Source: Ananas comosus (Eukaryota > Streptophyta > Magnoliopsida > Poales > Bromeliaceae). From it: a stretch of 64,000 bases of DNA. Made by a program: the position numbers and the translations under genes. This document shows positions 46,574-57,765 of this stretch, in pieces. The stretch is taken from NCBI RefSeq assembly GCF_001540865.1, contig NC_033627.1, positions 11,343,874-11,407,873 on the forward strand, in the 5' to 3' direction. The notes beneath the pieces were generated by a model that saw nothing but the letters and a program-made list of their open reading frames with translations, was not told where the DNA came from and did no database searches. The stretch's first letter is position 1. Each line of letters starts with the position of its first letter.

Positions 46574-46612
<39 letters not shown>
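46574..46612 (+). repeat. (GA)n tract in the 5' leader
   Basis: GA dinucleotide run about 40 bp after the TATA box, likely within the 5' untranslated leader. GA repeats are candidate binding sites for plant BBR/BPC factors. Confidence 0.8.
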
Positions 46613-46616
<4 letters not shown>

Positions 46617-48256
46617 GAAGAGAAGTGTGACTGTGTGAGTAAAAAGAAAAAAAAGAAAAAAAAAATCTCATAAAGACCTTTTGGAAAGAGCTATTAATTA
46701 GAAGAGAGAGAGAGAGAAGAGAGAAGAGGAGGAAGAAATTGGAGCTAATCGATTTTCACGATCGTTTTTATATTTATTTATTGAGTTTATTTGAGAAAAT
46801 ATTTGCTTGGTATGTATTAATTACTTATTTAATTTAGTAATTTATCCAAAGGATATAAAAATAAGAAAAAAGAGGAGGAGAAGGAGCGAAATTCAAGAAG
46901 AAAAGAAGAAGATTTTCGTAGTATCGGCCTCCCTCTAATTTCTTCTTTTTTTTATTTTTTTTAACACTTTTTCTAGGTAAAACTGGGCGTGCGGAGGTCT
47001 TTCTCTCTCTCTCCTCTTTTTCGGATTTTCATGGGCCTGTTTTGAAATTTTTTTTTTTTGTTTCCGCTTTCATCTTTGGCGCGCATAATGTAAAAACAGG
47101 CTCAAGTTTTTTAAAAATATATATTATTCGTTATTACGTTTTGTGAAAATTTTTGGGTGGGATCCTGGTATGTGGATTTTGCATTTATTATTATTAGTGA
47201 TTTATTATCTATGTATTATTATATTGTTGTGGGGTATTTTTATATGATGTTAAAAGGAGACCTGAATTCTCCGACCGGTGCGGTCATAGAGGACAATTCT
47301 CTTTTTCTTCGTTTTTGTTTGGTTTGAGTTGCTTCTTTTTTCTTTTTTAAGGTTCGCCTTTTCTCTCCTTTTTGCCAATTTTTAATTCTGGGCTTCCTTT
47401 TTTTTTTTTTCTTTCCCTCCCATAATCTTCTCTGCGACCCTCCTCACGAGTTCTGGGCTCCAATCCTCGCACCCTTTTTTTTTTTTTTTTTTTTAAAAAA
47501 AAAAGAGAAAAAAATCGCGAGAGGAAGGAAACTGGAAAAGGACTAGAAAGTAAAAACAGGAAAAGTTTGGAGTTCTTGGCATAAAATCGTACGAAGGTAC
47601 GATATTATTCCTCTTCCTATTTACTGTCCCCAACTGGCAACTGCTAATACCCTCTTTGTAGTTTTGTTTTATTTCATTATTTTTTAAAATTTTTCTTTCT
47701 CTGTCTAAAACCTCTCTATTTATGAGTTTTGAGTGCGGCGGTGAACCTGGTTTTTTTAAATTTTTAGAAAAACTTCAAATACCACCTGTAGTTTCGTAGC
47801 TTCTCACTTTACTATTCTCACTTTACTATTCCGTGGTTTAAAATGTATCACTTTTCTATTCAAAAATTTTATTTTTTTATTATTTTTGTTATTATTATTT
47901 TTGTTAAATCAGTGATAAAGTTAAAATTAAAGGGTACTGGAATGAATATTTAATTAACTATAGATGGTGTATCCAAAGGTTTATTTTGTATATAATAATA
48001 ATTTAACGAAAAGTTAACGGAGGAATTGATGAAAGAGAAAAATAAAATCATAGGGTGCTAAATTGATACACTTTAGCATAAGGTAAGTGAGAAAGTATGA
48101 AACCCCGGGGTGATATTTGAAATTTATCCTTAATTTTTTATATATATATATTTTTTGTCTGTAGGTGTAGGTGTATATTTGTGGGGGAGGAGAGAGTGGA
48201 GAGAAGAGTGGACGAGGGTAATTTGGTAATTTCGGTTCCGGGGGCTGGTGGATAAA
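46613..48256 (+). other. Long 5' leader region, probably with an intron
   Basis: There is no other gene between the promoter and the start codon. The T-rich, AT-rich character after about 46800 and several good donor-like sites (for example g/gtatgtatt near 46809) suggest an intron in the 5' untranslated region. The exact borders cannot be chosen from sequence alone. Confidence 0.4.
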
Positions 48257-51200
48257 ATGGACAAGGAAAGGTCGAGAGATGTGCTGCTTCGGGGAAGAAG
48301 CTCGCCCGCAAAGCGACAGCAGATGATGCGCGGCTCCTCCACCTCCCCTCCTGTTGGTACACTTCCTACTCCTACCCCTAGGGTTGTCAACGGATCAGAT
48401 TCGAAACAAATTTTCAAAAATCCGAATCCGAAATAATTATTTTTTTATTATATTTTAAAACATATATATATTCCATTAAATTTAAATGTTTAAGCTACAA
48501 TATCAAATATAAAATTTGGGTTCGGGTCGGGTACAAACAAACCCGAATCTAAAGCTGTTGGGTTTTCGTTTTTTATACCTGTACTTGAAACTATATTAGT
48601 TTAGTATTGGATAAGTCTATCCTGTTCGGTTTGGGTTTGGATAAAATTTCAAGTATGCATGCCCAATCTTTCACTTTATGTCTCCCAAAATGCCCCTAGA
48701 CCTTTTTGCTTAATAAGGGTACATTTGTTTAGATGTCGGAATAAGTTATTCGGTAGTAATGTTTGCTTCATAACTTTCACTTTATGTTTCCCAAAATGCC
48801 CCTAGCCTATTTTTTCTTAATAAGGGTACGTCTGTTTAGATGTCGGAAAAAGTTATTCAGCAATAATGTTTGTTTCATAACTTTTACGCTGCAAGAATTT
48901 TGCTGGCTACGGGAGGTTTTTTAGTGCAATAGTCTTCTCCTAAAATTTTATTCTAAAAATATACCTGTTAAATTTTTATTTATAAATATGGTCCTATAAA
49001 AGCGGTGAACCAAAAGCGGTGAACTATTCACCGCTTTCTTTCTTTTTTTTACTTCTTTCTATATTACTACGATGGTAAAAGCGGTGAATGGTTCACCGTT
49101 TTTCTTCTTTTTCCACTCTTAAAAAGGAGTAATGAATGCGGTGAATCATTCACCGCATTTAGAGGTCTATTTTTATAATTATTTTTTAAAAAAACTTATT
49201 TTTACAATTATAAAAATTGATAGGATTATTTATAAAAAAAATTCGGCTACGGGCGTGTTTGGTTTCTTGAAAATATTTATTTCAGAAACTACATTTTGGC
49301 CGGAAAAATATTTTACTTCCATTTGGTTTTTAGGGAATGTCGTTTTTTCCAAAATGCTTTTTGCCGAAATTCATAGAAAAATGGGGTTTTTGTTTTCCGA
49401 ATCTTTTGTTTGGAAGCAAAATCCGTGGACAATAGTGTTTTTTGTGGAAAATTCTTTTCTTGGAAAACAGTGTTTTCTGACTTTTCTGAGTAACCAACCA
49501 CGCCCTACGAGAATTTTGTTCTGTAATTGAAAAATAAAAATTTTGATTTGTTTGGATGACGGTACAAGTTATTCAGTGATAGCTTTTGTTGGCAATCATT
49601 TCTTTTTGTGTGTGTGTGTGTGTGTGTGGAGGGAGAGTTAGCAAGCTACCCCGTTTCCTTTATTATTTTATAGAAATAAATTCAGCTAGAAATGTGAAGC
49701 AGCTATGTTTCAAAGTTAGGACCTCGGGTGTCAACTATCAAGCCCTTAGTCAACTGCGGTAGGTCGTTATTTGTAAGAAAAGTATTTTTATTTGTAAGAA
49801 TAGTATTTTATTTACAAGATGATTTATCTTATCTCGAGAAGTTGACTTGAAGGCCAAATATGGTATGCATTTTTAGTTGTTTGATCATGCTTTTTAGCTA
49901 TTAGTTTCAATTGGAATAAATGAAAGAGATGCACCGAGTAAGATGAACGTGCATCCAAACATCCCTTCATATCTTGTTCAATGAATATATTGTTTAACAT
50001 ATTTCCTTTGGTTATTTGACGGGGTACTCGATAGTTGGTTGATAAGAAGTATGAAAAGATATCTACAACTGCATAATATATTCTGTGTGATCAAGTGCAT
50101 TTGGGCAACCTAAGAATTTGAAAGCCGGTTTTTAGAGTTCCCTTCTCACATGCTATAAATGGTGATGGAGCTGGGGCCCTTTCTTGATAGGTACAAAGCG
50201 GACTTGAATTTTATTTTCAACATTTTCCCCGATGTTTGGATTCTTATACCATTTATTTTATTGCTCCAAAGTGCAGACTTGAATTAAATAGGGTGAAATT
50301 AAATGAGATTATAAGCCTAGAAAGATTTAAACTCAAGATCCACTACACTGAAACTAATATGTGGGTGTTGTTTAAGCTTGAGCTTCTAGAGTAAGTGTGT
50401 TCATCATTTCTGATTATCAATACAACCTCTAAATCATTTTTGTCGTAAATGATAAATCGCCTAGTATGCGGAATTTGACATCCTGGAAAGGTGGAAGTAG
50501 TAAGATTCCACAAAATCAAACTCTACCGAAGCACTATCCGGTATAGCTTTAATTAGCACTGTGTAACTTGTTTGACATCTAAACAGACGCGTAATTTACT
50601 TCCGATAGAACATATGCACTAATCTTGTGGTGAAATTTATTTTGCATTTTTTTTCTTTTTCTTTTTTTTTAGGAGGGTCTGAGGGAGAGGAAGGTGAGCC
50701 TTTTAATCCACTGCCTACGACCACTTGCATCAGTAGTCTTACTAGTAGGAAGAGATTGAGACTCCATGGAAAGGTTGTTTTCCTTTTTCCTATTTTTGTT
50801 TCTTAGTATTTGATTACATGGTTTACTAGTTTTGTGCGTTTCGTTGTTGATTCTCTTTCTCTCTTTCTATACTGTATTAAAGGTCATAGAGGAATGTGAT
50901 GCTGTTGATCCTGCACTAGTACCCAGGAAATTAAGATCAGGTAACAAGTCATGTATTGTATTTTTGATCATTTAGTACAATTTGATTTACTATTACATAG
51001 AAATGTGACAAATTGAGATTTAGTCCCTAATTATTTTTTGCTTAAACTGATTAGTCGCTAGTCCTTCTCATCGTTACAAGTCCTGCGTAATCTTAAACTT
51101 CTGCTGGCAAGCAGTTTTACAGTTTTACTCCTTAAAAAAAATGGCTTTAGAGAGAAAAGGGAAATAAGAAGTTCATTTTGTATGAAATGTCACACATCAT

Positions 51201-53199
51201 TGATGGCTCCTTGCAAATGTTAGAGAGACATAATATGCATTCAGAGCTGATATTTAAGTTAGGATTGGGGACTAATTTGTTTAAGTGATAGGGACCAATT
51301 CCAATTTGTCGAAAGTTAAAGGGATTACTCATACAGCAGTCCTGGTATTAGCATAGCTCATTTTACTATTGATGAAGAGATTCGTCCAGCTTGGTCGCTA
51401 CTCGCTGGTTACGTTAGTTAAAGTAACTTTGCTATGTCATTCCTCCTCGTGCCAACGTATAACATCAGGTGTAGCTATCTGGTACATTCCCCTCCTTGAT
51501 TGATGATTGGATGGGAATCTTGAGCCCTTACGTTTTGGTTCAGTTTCTCTTTAAACTTTTGGTGATATGTTGTCAATATCTAGTGTTCTTTTGGAGAATC
51601 TTTGTGTTCAAAAGTGCTTTATCCAAGCGAGAATCAGAAGCTACTGTTCTGGCCCTTATCCGCCCACTACATGTAGTTTCTTCCAGTATCAGATGCCACA
51701 CATAAGCATTGTTAATTGTCTCTCATTTTTACTATCTTCTACTATTTACTAGACTATTGAGTGTCATTACGACATTTTGTATGTTGTTTGCTTTGAATTT
51801 CATGAATTATTCTGATAATCTTGTTTAGGACGACAAGGTAGTTCGCAGTTCACACTCAATTCTTTTTATCCGCAGCTATGAACAAACGCGGCAACCAATC
51901 AGCATCCCCACCATTGTTGGATGTAGAAAAGAAACAGCATCTTCCCTTTGATGCTATGGGAAATTCCAAGCAAAAAAACACGGTGAGTTTTTTCATGAAT
52001 TAACCCATTTTAATTTACTATAATTTCCATAATATTGAATTGAGAGGACACTCTTGGTTCTTCGTTTAAGTAGCCGCCTGATTCTCTAACTAAAGATGAG
52101 GAAGAAGTTGCCGAGGCTTTGTATGCCTTGGCGTCAACAGTCCCTACGACTTCACTACTCACTGATCGCCTGGAGAGGACGAAGTTAGAAGATAAGTCGC
52201 TTCCAAATGTCGCATCCACTTCTTATTCGGAAGGTCTGATTTTATTTATTATTGATGGGCAAAATGCAACCGGAAGTACTCAACTATTTACCAAAGTTTG
52301 AGTTTGGTTCCCATTCTTTCAACATCTACAGTTGGTTCCCTACTTCTGTATCCTATTACAATCCATGCCCTTCTATTGAATTTCCTATCTAAAAAGGACT
52401 GGAGGTTTCCACATAATGACAAGCAACTGGTGGGTGGTCACTTACATGGTGGTTACATGGACATGTCCTTTTATTTTGATGGAAGAATCCAATATAAGGA
52501 CAAAGGTTGCAAGTGAACAAGAAATTGCGGACCCGATTAGAAAGTTTTGAATGTTATGGACCAAGATAAAAACTTTGTTGCAATTTTGAGGACCACCGTT
52601 GCATTTTATCATATTCTAGTTCCTTTTAACTTTTGGGTTGATTATTTACCTTTTCTGCGATTCTAACTTTATCTGATGTTGACAGTTCCTTCAAAAGATG
52701 GCAAAAATTTTTCACCAGCTTGCACTACTAATGGAGTGACTAATCTCTCTACTAATCTCGGGGAGTCTAAAGTTGAATCTAAGAAAGTTGATCCTCCCAT
52801 AATGGATCAGCCTCTCATTACATCCCAGAGCCCACTAAAAGTAGAACAAAGGTCAACAACAGCTACTCATTGTGTTAATCCTGGAGCTCCCCATCTATCG
52901 AGAGGTGAAGTGAGAGAGAATCTATCTTCAGGGAATGCTATGAGTTTCCCAAGCTCTTTGGGTGTTTCGGTTCAATGTTATTCTGGAAATCGGTAATCAT
53001 TTTTTCTAATTTCCCATTTTTCTAGTTGAGATATTTACATGTATTTCCACTGGAAAATGGTCGATCTACATACACATCCCAAAACATTAAACTAAATCCC
53101 TCTATGAATTAGATGACTTCCCAACTTAGGATAAGGCTTGCATTTCTGCAAGAAACTTTTAGGGCTATATATATGAAAATTTAACATTTTACTGGCGTG

Positions 53200-53230
<31 letters not shown>

Positions 53231-56200
53231 TAGTTTGAAATGATATATCTAATATATATGTAGAAGCCCGTCTTCATTTAGCTTATTGTTGTATAGGGAA
53301 CACTTCTTGTTCGTCTTGTTTATTTATTTATTTGGATGTAGATCACTGCAACAAACAAAATCTGATATTCCACTTCTACCACCACCCAAGACAGATGGCA
53401 ACCACTGGCTGGTAATGCTTCTTTGCTTCTTGCTGCAAGTTTCTTATATTGGTTTTTCTTGATATGCGAAGTAATGCATTTATGTTGCATTTCATTTCAG
53501 TTTGGATCTGCTGTGTCTGATATGAAGGTGAATAAAGAGCGACTAGCTAAGAAGAGCACTGAAAAAGGTGTGAATTTCATATTGGAGTTGTCAACTTCGC
53601 TTCTTTTTTTTTTCTTTATTTTTCGAGAAAAGATCCTTTTAATTTTCAAAAACAGGACTCTTTGTTGTTTTTGAAACTTTTTTTGCACTTGGAAGTTTTA
53701 GGACCAAACTGCCCCTTCGCTACACGACTGCAATGCACAGTTTCAATTGATTGTTGGACGGTTTTGAACTACAGGTTGCATAGTACTTCATAAAGGGTTC
53801 ATCCATCATTTGGAACTATATATTGGTATTCAATGATGTGCATCACTGTTTCCATAGCTGAGGACCAGATTAGATTAGACCTAATAGTTGGAAAGTGGGC
53901 TGCACTATTTAAGTTGTGTAAGCCAAAAAAGAGGTGTCACGTTTTTTGCAAAGATGATAGAGCTATTCTCCTTTTGAAAAGGGTCCGCCAACTTTATTCT
54001 AGGAATAAGATATTTTAGCTGAAAAAACATCTTTTTGGTATAGTTTGGTTCGAGAACAAGTTATTTTTGCTTATTTCTAGAATAGCTATAATTTTTGGGA
54101 TAAATAGGAATTAGACCAATTTTGTGTTTGGACGAGAATCGAGATATTTCTGAGGAATAAGAAAAATTATGTTTGGGCGATTGTGTTAGAATAGTAGGAA
54201 TAAGAGTAATTATGATTGAAAACGAAAATAATTTATCTAAATAATAAGCATCTAAATATTAGTAAAACAATATTTTAACAAGTTAATAAATTAATTAATT
54301 TGGAATACTTTGTGAGACGATGAAGAATGACGTTAATTAGTGAATAACTATAAAAAATAAGTTTAGTTAATACATTAATCGATAAATTAAAATATTAATT
54401 ATTTAGATAATATAAATATTAGTTAATGATTGAATAAGCATATCAAATATTTAATTCTTTCATTAGCTAATTAAATATAAATAATAAATTAATTACTATT
54501 TAAATATGTATTAATTTAATAAGTCAAATGATTATTAGTTAATTATTAAAAAATTAATTGCATTAATTAATAATATTTTATAATCATTTATAATCTAATT
54601 AGTAGAGGCATAAGATAGAGAATAGCTTGTTCCTCTTAATGGGTAGAACTACTATTCTCTCTCTGTTAACGGGTTATTCCGAAATAACCCGTTAAGAGGA
54701 GAATTACTAATTCCTTGCGCCGTTTGGGAGAATAAGAAGAATAAATCTCTTGTTCTCCCTTTATCCCTTGAACCAAACATGGCCTTTAAGTCTAGTAACT
54801 CCGTGTGATGATGATTATCTAAAGTTGTTTTTTCTTATCAGAAGCTGCACCTTCCGTCCAGCATCGCTTGTCTAATACCAATCATGGGCATATGGCAGTG
54901 TAATTTCATTAACCTTCTTTTTTGAATTCGTAGATGAACATTTCACAAGAATTCTATTTTCTTTTAGTCATCATTTTTTCTTTTTGCTTTTCAAATTGCT
55001 TTCTAATGTGCATATGGTTTTTCAGGCCTTCTTCATATATTGGAGCAGTATTTCCAGATACTTCAATTGGTGTTGCTAGACCTAGTCCAACTGGAAATCA
55101 CGATAAGGTGACCAATATACCTGAATTTGCAATTTTGTTCCTCCTAACATTGGGCCTTTTGGTTCGCTTGGTGGCTGGAGCTCTTGTAAAAATGCTGCTT
55201 GAGTAGCACTGTTCGAAGAAACATTAACAACTTTTTCCTCAAAATCCTATCAAGAGCTTTCTAGTCTAGCTGAATTAGAAGCCTTGAATTGAAGCTTCTA
55301 CTTTTTGGGTCCTAAAACCACGCTACAGCTTCTGGCACAGCAATTGCTGTAAACATTTTGCTTGCCATATGCCTAGCTTCAATTTTTTAGAGGAAGTTAA
55401 GTCGTTCGAAAAGCAAAGCCAAAGGGCGTGTAATCACACGTAATCTATTGAAGTTAAATATTTTCAATATGATGTTCTTGAAATAAAGCTAAATACTAGT
55501 TTCGTACATCCTTTCGGTAGATATTAAGAATAACTGCTTTTTGATGGAATACTGCTTGACCAATCATTTGTTGTAGTCTTAGCGATGCCTTACATAATAT
55601 TGCCCTAAGATTTTATAATTCTTCTTCCAACTTTTGAATTTCGGCATATTTTGCCTCTTCTCTGCAGCTTCCCATATCTAATTTTGGCCATAAGAAGTCA
55701 TGGAAGAACTGTGCAACCCATGTCTACATAGGTCATCTCATTGAAGTGTATCAAAACAAGGAGAAAATGCAGGCATCATCAGCTACTCCCCTCGATCGGT
55801 CAAAGCCTGGCGTGGGATCAAAACCGAGAGATGGGTTACAAAATGGTTTTAATTTTGTTTCGCCTCCAAAACCGAGAGATGGGTTACAAAATGGTTTTAA
55901 TTTTGTGTCACCTCCTGCGAAAAACATCACTTTTGTCGATAGGAATGTGCACGAGGTCAAAATGCATGCGTCGCATAATGGAAGGCTTCTGCCCATTCAT
56001 CATCAGCGTCCCGACATACATGAAACTCATTCGCAGCCAAGGATGGTAAGTACTAGCGTGGTGAGCCATAGGAGACTAGACATACGGCTGGCTAAGTTTT
56101 GAGCTTTTGCTATAGCAGGAAACTAAAAGGAGCTTTTGGGTCCCAAAAATAGAAGCTCAGCTCTAAGATGGAGCTTGTACATTTGCTGCTACAAGAAGTT

Positions 56201-57469
56201 GTCGAGGGGCTTGCAAATGAAAAAGCTGTTATTGCTTCTTCAAAAAGCTCCATGCAAATAGCACTGCTGTAAAGCTCTAGGGCAACCAAACGACCCTTGG
56301 TGTTTTTGTTTATCTAATTAGCTTTGAATCTTTTTTGATTGTTAGGGTTACGATCTCCTCTCCTTGTCGGCTGGCCATGAAGCTCATATTTCTGGGAATG
56401 GGATGAGGACATCGGGACAGCTCCATGCTCCTTTCCTTCAACCCCACGTTCCACCGCAACATTCTGCTATGCCCTTTCCTTTCTCGCACATCCCTTATAC
56501 TCAGCCTTATCCTGAGAATCTAGTTTCACCAGCCAATCAACAGGTATTCTCTCTCTTTCTTTTTCATCCCCTCTTTTTCTCAGATGCATTAGGAGTTTCA
56601 TGTTTATTTGTTTGATTGCATTCTATAATCGTTAACATGTCTTCTGATGCATTCAAGTAGTTTAACGAATTCGGTCCAAATATGTTTATAGAGATACCAA
56701 TCCTTCGTATATTTATATGCCTGTAATTTAGTCACTGACCATGGATATTTTTGGGGGCTTCGATTTGGCAATTCTGGTCAACAGTGTGTCGCCAAACTGG
56801 CACTAAAAAATTTGATTAGTTTATTCTACATCTACTACCATATTAGAGCCTTTTTGGCCTGACTGAAGCTTCTGCAGAAGTGCCTCTGAATAGAACGGTT
56901 TAGCGGCATTTGACTGCTTTTCTATGTAAAATTTTTTTGAGAAGTTCTTACATTGCAGTTAAAAGCAGTAGTTTCAAGTTAGAACTGTTGATTGTCGAAA
57001 CACATAGGTTCATTTCATTTTCTCGCTCTATTTAAAGCACTTTAGCCAGAATTTCCCCAGGTTTTATTTTTCAAGCCCCTATTGGCTGAATCTTGTTTAT
57101 AATCCCCTCACCAGCCTCAAGCTGCAACAAATGCAGTATTTCCCACCCTCGGCTTACTGTTTACAGAACTTCTAGCTTCTGCTTCTCAAAGTGAAGAAGC
57201 CGTCCCAGAATCAACGCGAACTTGGAGCTAACTCTCTTCTTTTGCAGATTCAGTTGCAGTTACCCCATTATGTTGGCAACCCTTTCTACGTGTCATACGG
57301 GAACATTCCGGGAAGCTCCCCAAAGTTGCAACAGCAACAGCAGCAGCAGCAGCAACAGCAGAAGCACTTTTCACCTGTCCATATGGCTCAATACAGGCCG
57401 CCGTGGTCCAACGGGAAGTTGCACGACTCTTCTTCTTTAGCTCCGATTCAACTCCGGCTTCGTCCATGA
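48257..57469 (+). CDS. Unrecognised plant protein of about 630 residues, 13-exon gene
   Basis: Coding exons are 48257-48356, 50673-50773, 50883-50940, 51876-51982, 52074-52233, 52686-52992, 53342-53411, 53501-53567, 54842-54897, 55026-55107, 55668-56045, 56346-56543 and 57248-57469 (TGA). Features in order: basic N-terminus (MDKERSRDVLLRGRSSPAKR), a nuclear-signal-like SRKRLRLHGK, VDPALVPRKLRSAMNKR, acidic DEEEVAEALYALA near residue 130, a Ser/Pro-rich middle, KKSWKNCATHVYIGHLIEVY, a duplicated KPRDGLQNGFNFVSPP, Pro/His-rich stretches, a nine-Gln tract and the tail APIQLRLRP. All junctions keep phase except exon 9 to 10, where the frame does not close. A weaker donor at 54870 (gtctaa) would restore it. 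It looks like a nuclear, largely disordered protein. I cannot name the family. Confidence 0.8.
48665..48885. repeat. Tandem duplication, about 106-bp unit, in intron 1
   Basis: Two copies of a unit containing ctttcactttatgt, cccaaaatgcccctag, taataagggtac, tgtttagatgtcgga and gttattc, directly adjacent and about 90% alike by eye. Confidence 0.85.
49013..49160. repeat. Three GCGGTGAA...TTCACCGC palindromes
   Basis: Palindromes are centred near 49025 (gcggtgaactattcaccgc), 49090 (gcggtgaatggttcaccgt) and 49147 (gcggtgaatcattcaccgc). The same motif recurs at 58988-59040. They lie in intron 1 of the 48-57 kb gene. Confidence 0.85.
49251..49505. mobile_element. Tourist-like MITE (255 bp) with TAC duplication
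   Basis: Left end GGGCGTGTTTGGTT and right end (reverse) GGGCGTGGTTGGTT, flanked by TAC at 49248-49250 and 49506-49508. A long reading frame across it on the plus strand (49132-49530) has no domain and is an incidental frame through the inverted repeat. Confidence 0.75.
49610..49775 (-). mobile_element. tRNA-derived SINE copy, reverse orientation
   Basis: On the minus strand it follows the SINE order: an actaagggcttgatagttgac-like A-box side, a degenerate B box, cacatttctagctgaattta, then ggtagcttgctaac. A (TG)n tract sits at its 3' side (49606-49628). Confidence 0.55.
52250..52610. mobile_element. MITE in intron 5 of the 48-57 kb gene
   Basis: The left end gcaaaatgcaaccg and the right end in reverse gataaaatgcaacgg are inverted repeats, with inner complement accaaagtttgagtttggt against aaaactttgttgcaa. 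Length is about 350 bp; non-coding. Confidence 0.6.
53203..53222. repeat. (TA)n microsatellite in intron 6
   Basis: Short TA run between exons 6 and 7. Confidence 0.8.
54037..54787. mobile_element. Tourist-like MITE in intron 8
   Basis: The left part tagtttggttcgagaacaag and the right part in reverse ccatgtttggttcaag, followed by ggagaacaag, are inverted repeats around an AT-rich interior. The right end stops about 54 bp before exon 9. No clean 3-bp duplication was identified. Confidence 0.6.
55821..55916 (+). repeat. 48-bp in-frame tandem duplication in exon 11
   Basis: Units 55821-55868 and 55869-55916 each encode KPRDGLQNGFNFVSPP. The nucleotide copies differ at only a few third-base or late positions (tttcgcctcca against tgtcacctcct), so the duplication is recent and frame-preserving. 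Confidence 0.95.
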
Positions 57470-57765
57470 CCTCTCGCAACAACAGAGATGGGTCTCAATG
57501 GTCCCGCCGCTTAGATTTACTGAAGATTACTAAATTTTAATTGGCCAAGAAATAGAGAAATGAGAATAGCTGCTAGATTAAAGGCCGCGACAAGTTACGT
57601 TGTGCGGCCGAGCACAGTTGCATATTCTAGTGTTATGTACCATCTGTAACAGTGGAATCCATTGTCAGGGAGGAGAAACAGATGGACACATACATTGGAA
57701 TGTAATTTATTGAAAGAATTTACTTTTTAGGCTTTTAAACTCTACAATAAGAGGGAAATTTGAGA
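57470..57765 (+). other. 3' untranslated region of the 48-57 kb gene
   Basis: Sequence after the TGA at 57467 has no other feature. A likely polyadenylation region is around 57700-57720 (ggaatgtaatttattg). Confidence 0.5.

Noticed and set aside
49132..49530. 132-residue frame on the plus strand
   Set aside because: It crosses a Tourist-like MITE and its inverted ends; the composition is Phe/Lys-rich as expected from T/A-rich DNA.
54934..55206. Hydrophobic frame starting with an ATG before exon 10
   Set aside because: Using it as coding would need an intron of only about 33 nt upstream; the hydrophobic part reads through a T-rich acceptor region and is better explained as intron.
55751..55996. 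Minus-strand frame with a repeated peptide
   Set aside because: It is the antisense of the 48-bp duplication in exon 11.
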